Assembly: GCA_026706325.1 (NCBI GenBank)
Contig: JAPOYZ010000425.1
Span: forward strand, 3,581 to 17,233
Length of the DNA: 13,653 bases
Source: Candidatus Aminicenantota bacterium
GTDB lineage: Bacteria; Acidobacteriota; UBA6911; RPQK01; JAJDTT01
Direction: 5' to 3'
Shown one piece after another: positions 13,507 to 13,653 of this stretch. The position numbers and the translations under genes were made by a program. Every line of letters starts with the position of its first letter. The first letter of the stretch is position 1. The notes under the pieces were generated by a model. It did not search any database, was not told the origin of the DNA, and saw only the letters and a program-made list of their open reading frames with translations.

Positions 13507-13539
13507 CTGGAGCGGCGTGTTTCACGCGCCGATCTCCAG
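13507..13539 (+). terminator. Large imperfect hairpin after the LRR gene
   Basis: CTGGAG (13507-13512) pairs with CTCCAG (13534-13539), CGGC (13513-13516) with GCCG (13528-13531), and GTG with CAC around a TTT loop. There are two 2-base bulges. It starts 20 bases after the stop codon. No T-run follows, so it would be a Rho-dependent or processing site, or a REP-type palindrome rather than a classical terminator. Confidence 0.5.
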
Positions 13540-13564
13540 AGTGACAATAACGCGAAGACTTGGG

Positions 13565-13581
13565 GGCGCCTGAAAGACGCC
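13565..13581 (+). repeat. Second short palindrome downstream of the LRR gene
   Basis: GGCG-C-CT, loop GAA, AG-A-CGCC: a six-pair stem with one internal mismatch. Its layout resembles the GCGTG-TTT-CACGC core of the preceding hairpin, with similar bases in the opposite sense, as in clustered REP units. Confidence 0.4.
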
Positions 13582-13587
13582 TACAAT

Positions 13588-13607
13588 GGGGGACAGGAAT
13601 GTCCCCC
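13588..13607 (-). repeat. Palindromic REP-like repeat, family A, inverted copy
   Basis: GGGGGACA, loop GGAA, TGTCCCCC: exactly the reverse complement of the hairpin at 183-202. The downstream CTCTTCAYTTGTAT tail of the other two copies is missing, so only the palindrome itself is conserved here. Confidence 0.75.
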
Positions 13608-13636
13608 CTCGTGTGCCCGACATGGGCTGTCTCTAA

Positions 13637-13651
13637 GGGATGAGAGATCCC
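13637..13651 (+). repeat. Short inverted repeat at the window edge
   Basis: GGGAT (13637-13641) and ATCCC (13647-13651) flank GAGAG. It may be part of a further palindromic unit or of the next intergenic region. The window ends two bases later, so it cannot be placed. Confidence 0.3.
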
Positions 13652-13653
13652 GA

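Noticed and set aside
11751..13547. A 598-codon minus-strand open frame opposite the LRR C-terminal modules, and a 448-codon frame at 10979-12325 opposite the repeats
   Set aside because: Both are antisense to an unmistakable coding sequence. The repeats simply keep the antisense frame free of stops, and the translations are low-complexity.

Overview
The window looks like chromosomal DNA from an uncultivated, GC-rich Gram-negative bacterium. Acidobacteriota or a similar soil, marine or sponge-associated lineage is my best guess. The guess rests on the mix of an exported leucine-rich-repeat giant, a sialidase-like tail, an inositol-dehydrogenase-like oxidoreductase, a sodium/solute symporter, a multihaem cytochrome operon, several toxin-antitoxin (TA) genes and short GGGGACA/TGTCCCC palindromes. 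This is inference, because no marker gene is present.

Layout. Bases 3-179 hold the last 58 codons of a sialidase/BNR-like protein. Bases 180-4204 form an accessory stretch. It contains a VapB-VapC-type pair (346-979, minus), an exported amidohydrolase (1138-2532, minus) in one transcription unit with a small exported Sm-like/glycine-rich protein (2544-3044, minus), an apparently unpaired HigA-like regulator (3162-3509, plus), and a BrnT-like toxin with its CopG/BrnA-like antitoxin (3565-4124, minus). Two families of short repeats lie between these genes.

Bases 4273-5271 encode an IolG-like Gfo/Idh/MocA oxidoreductase. Convergent to it is a tightly coupled three-gene operon on the minus strand (7487 down to 5318). 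It encodes an octahaem hydroxylamine-oxidoreductase-like lipoprotein, a NapC-like tetrahaem membrane cytochrome and a small two-helix membrane protein, joined by GTGA stop/start overlaps. Together they suggest a quinol-to-periplasm electron route ending in a haem enzyme that acts on a small nitrogen compound.

An unpaired ParD-like antitoxin (7677-7946) follows. Directly behind it is a 20-codon remnant (7971-8030) that reads as the C-terminus of a second IolG-like protein. The remnant lies antisense to the 3' end of an SSS-family symporter gene (7992-9509, minus). The simplest reading is that the symporter once faced a second dehydrogenase gene, which has since been almost entirely lost, and that the antitoxin gene now occupies its place.

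The last third is one 3.8-kb gene (9696-13487) for a secreted protein. It has 23 leucine-rich repeats, a beta-rich domain and two tandem copies of a module of about 225 residues. It is followed by a stack of four inverted repeats, one of which is the inverted counterpart of the palindrome at 183 and 4169. I found no tRNA, rRNA, CRISPR array, insertion sequence or replication origin.
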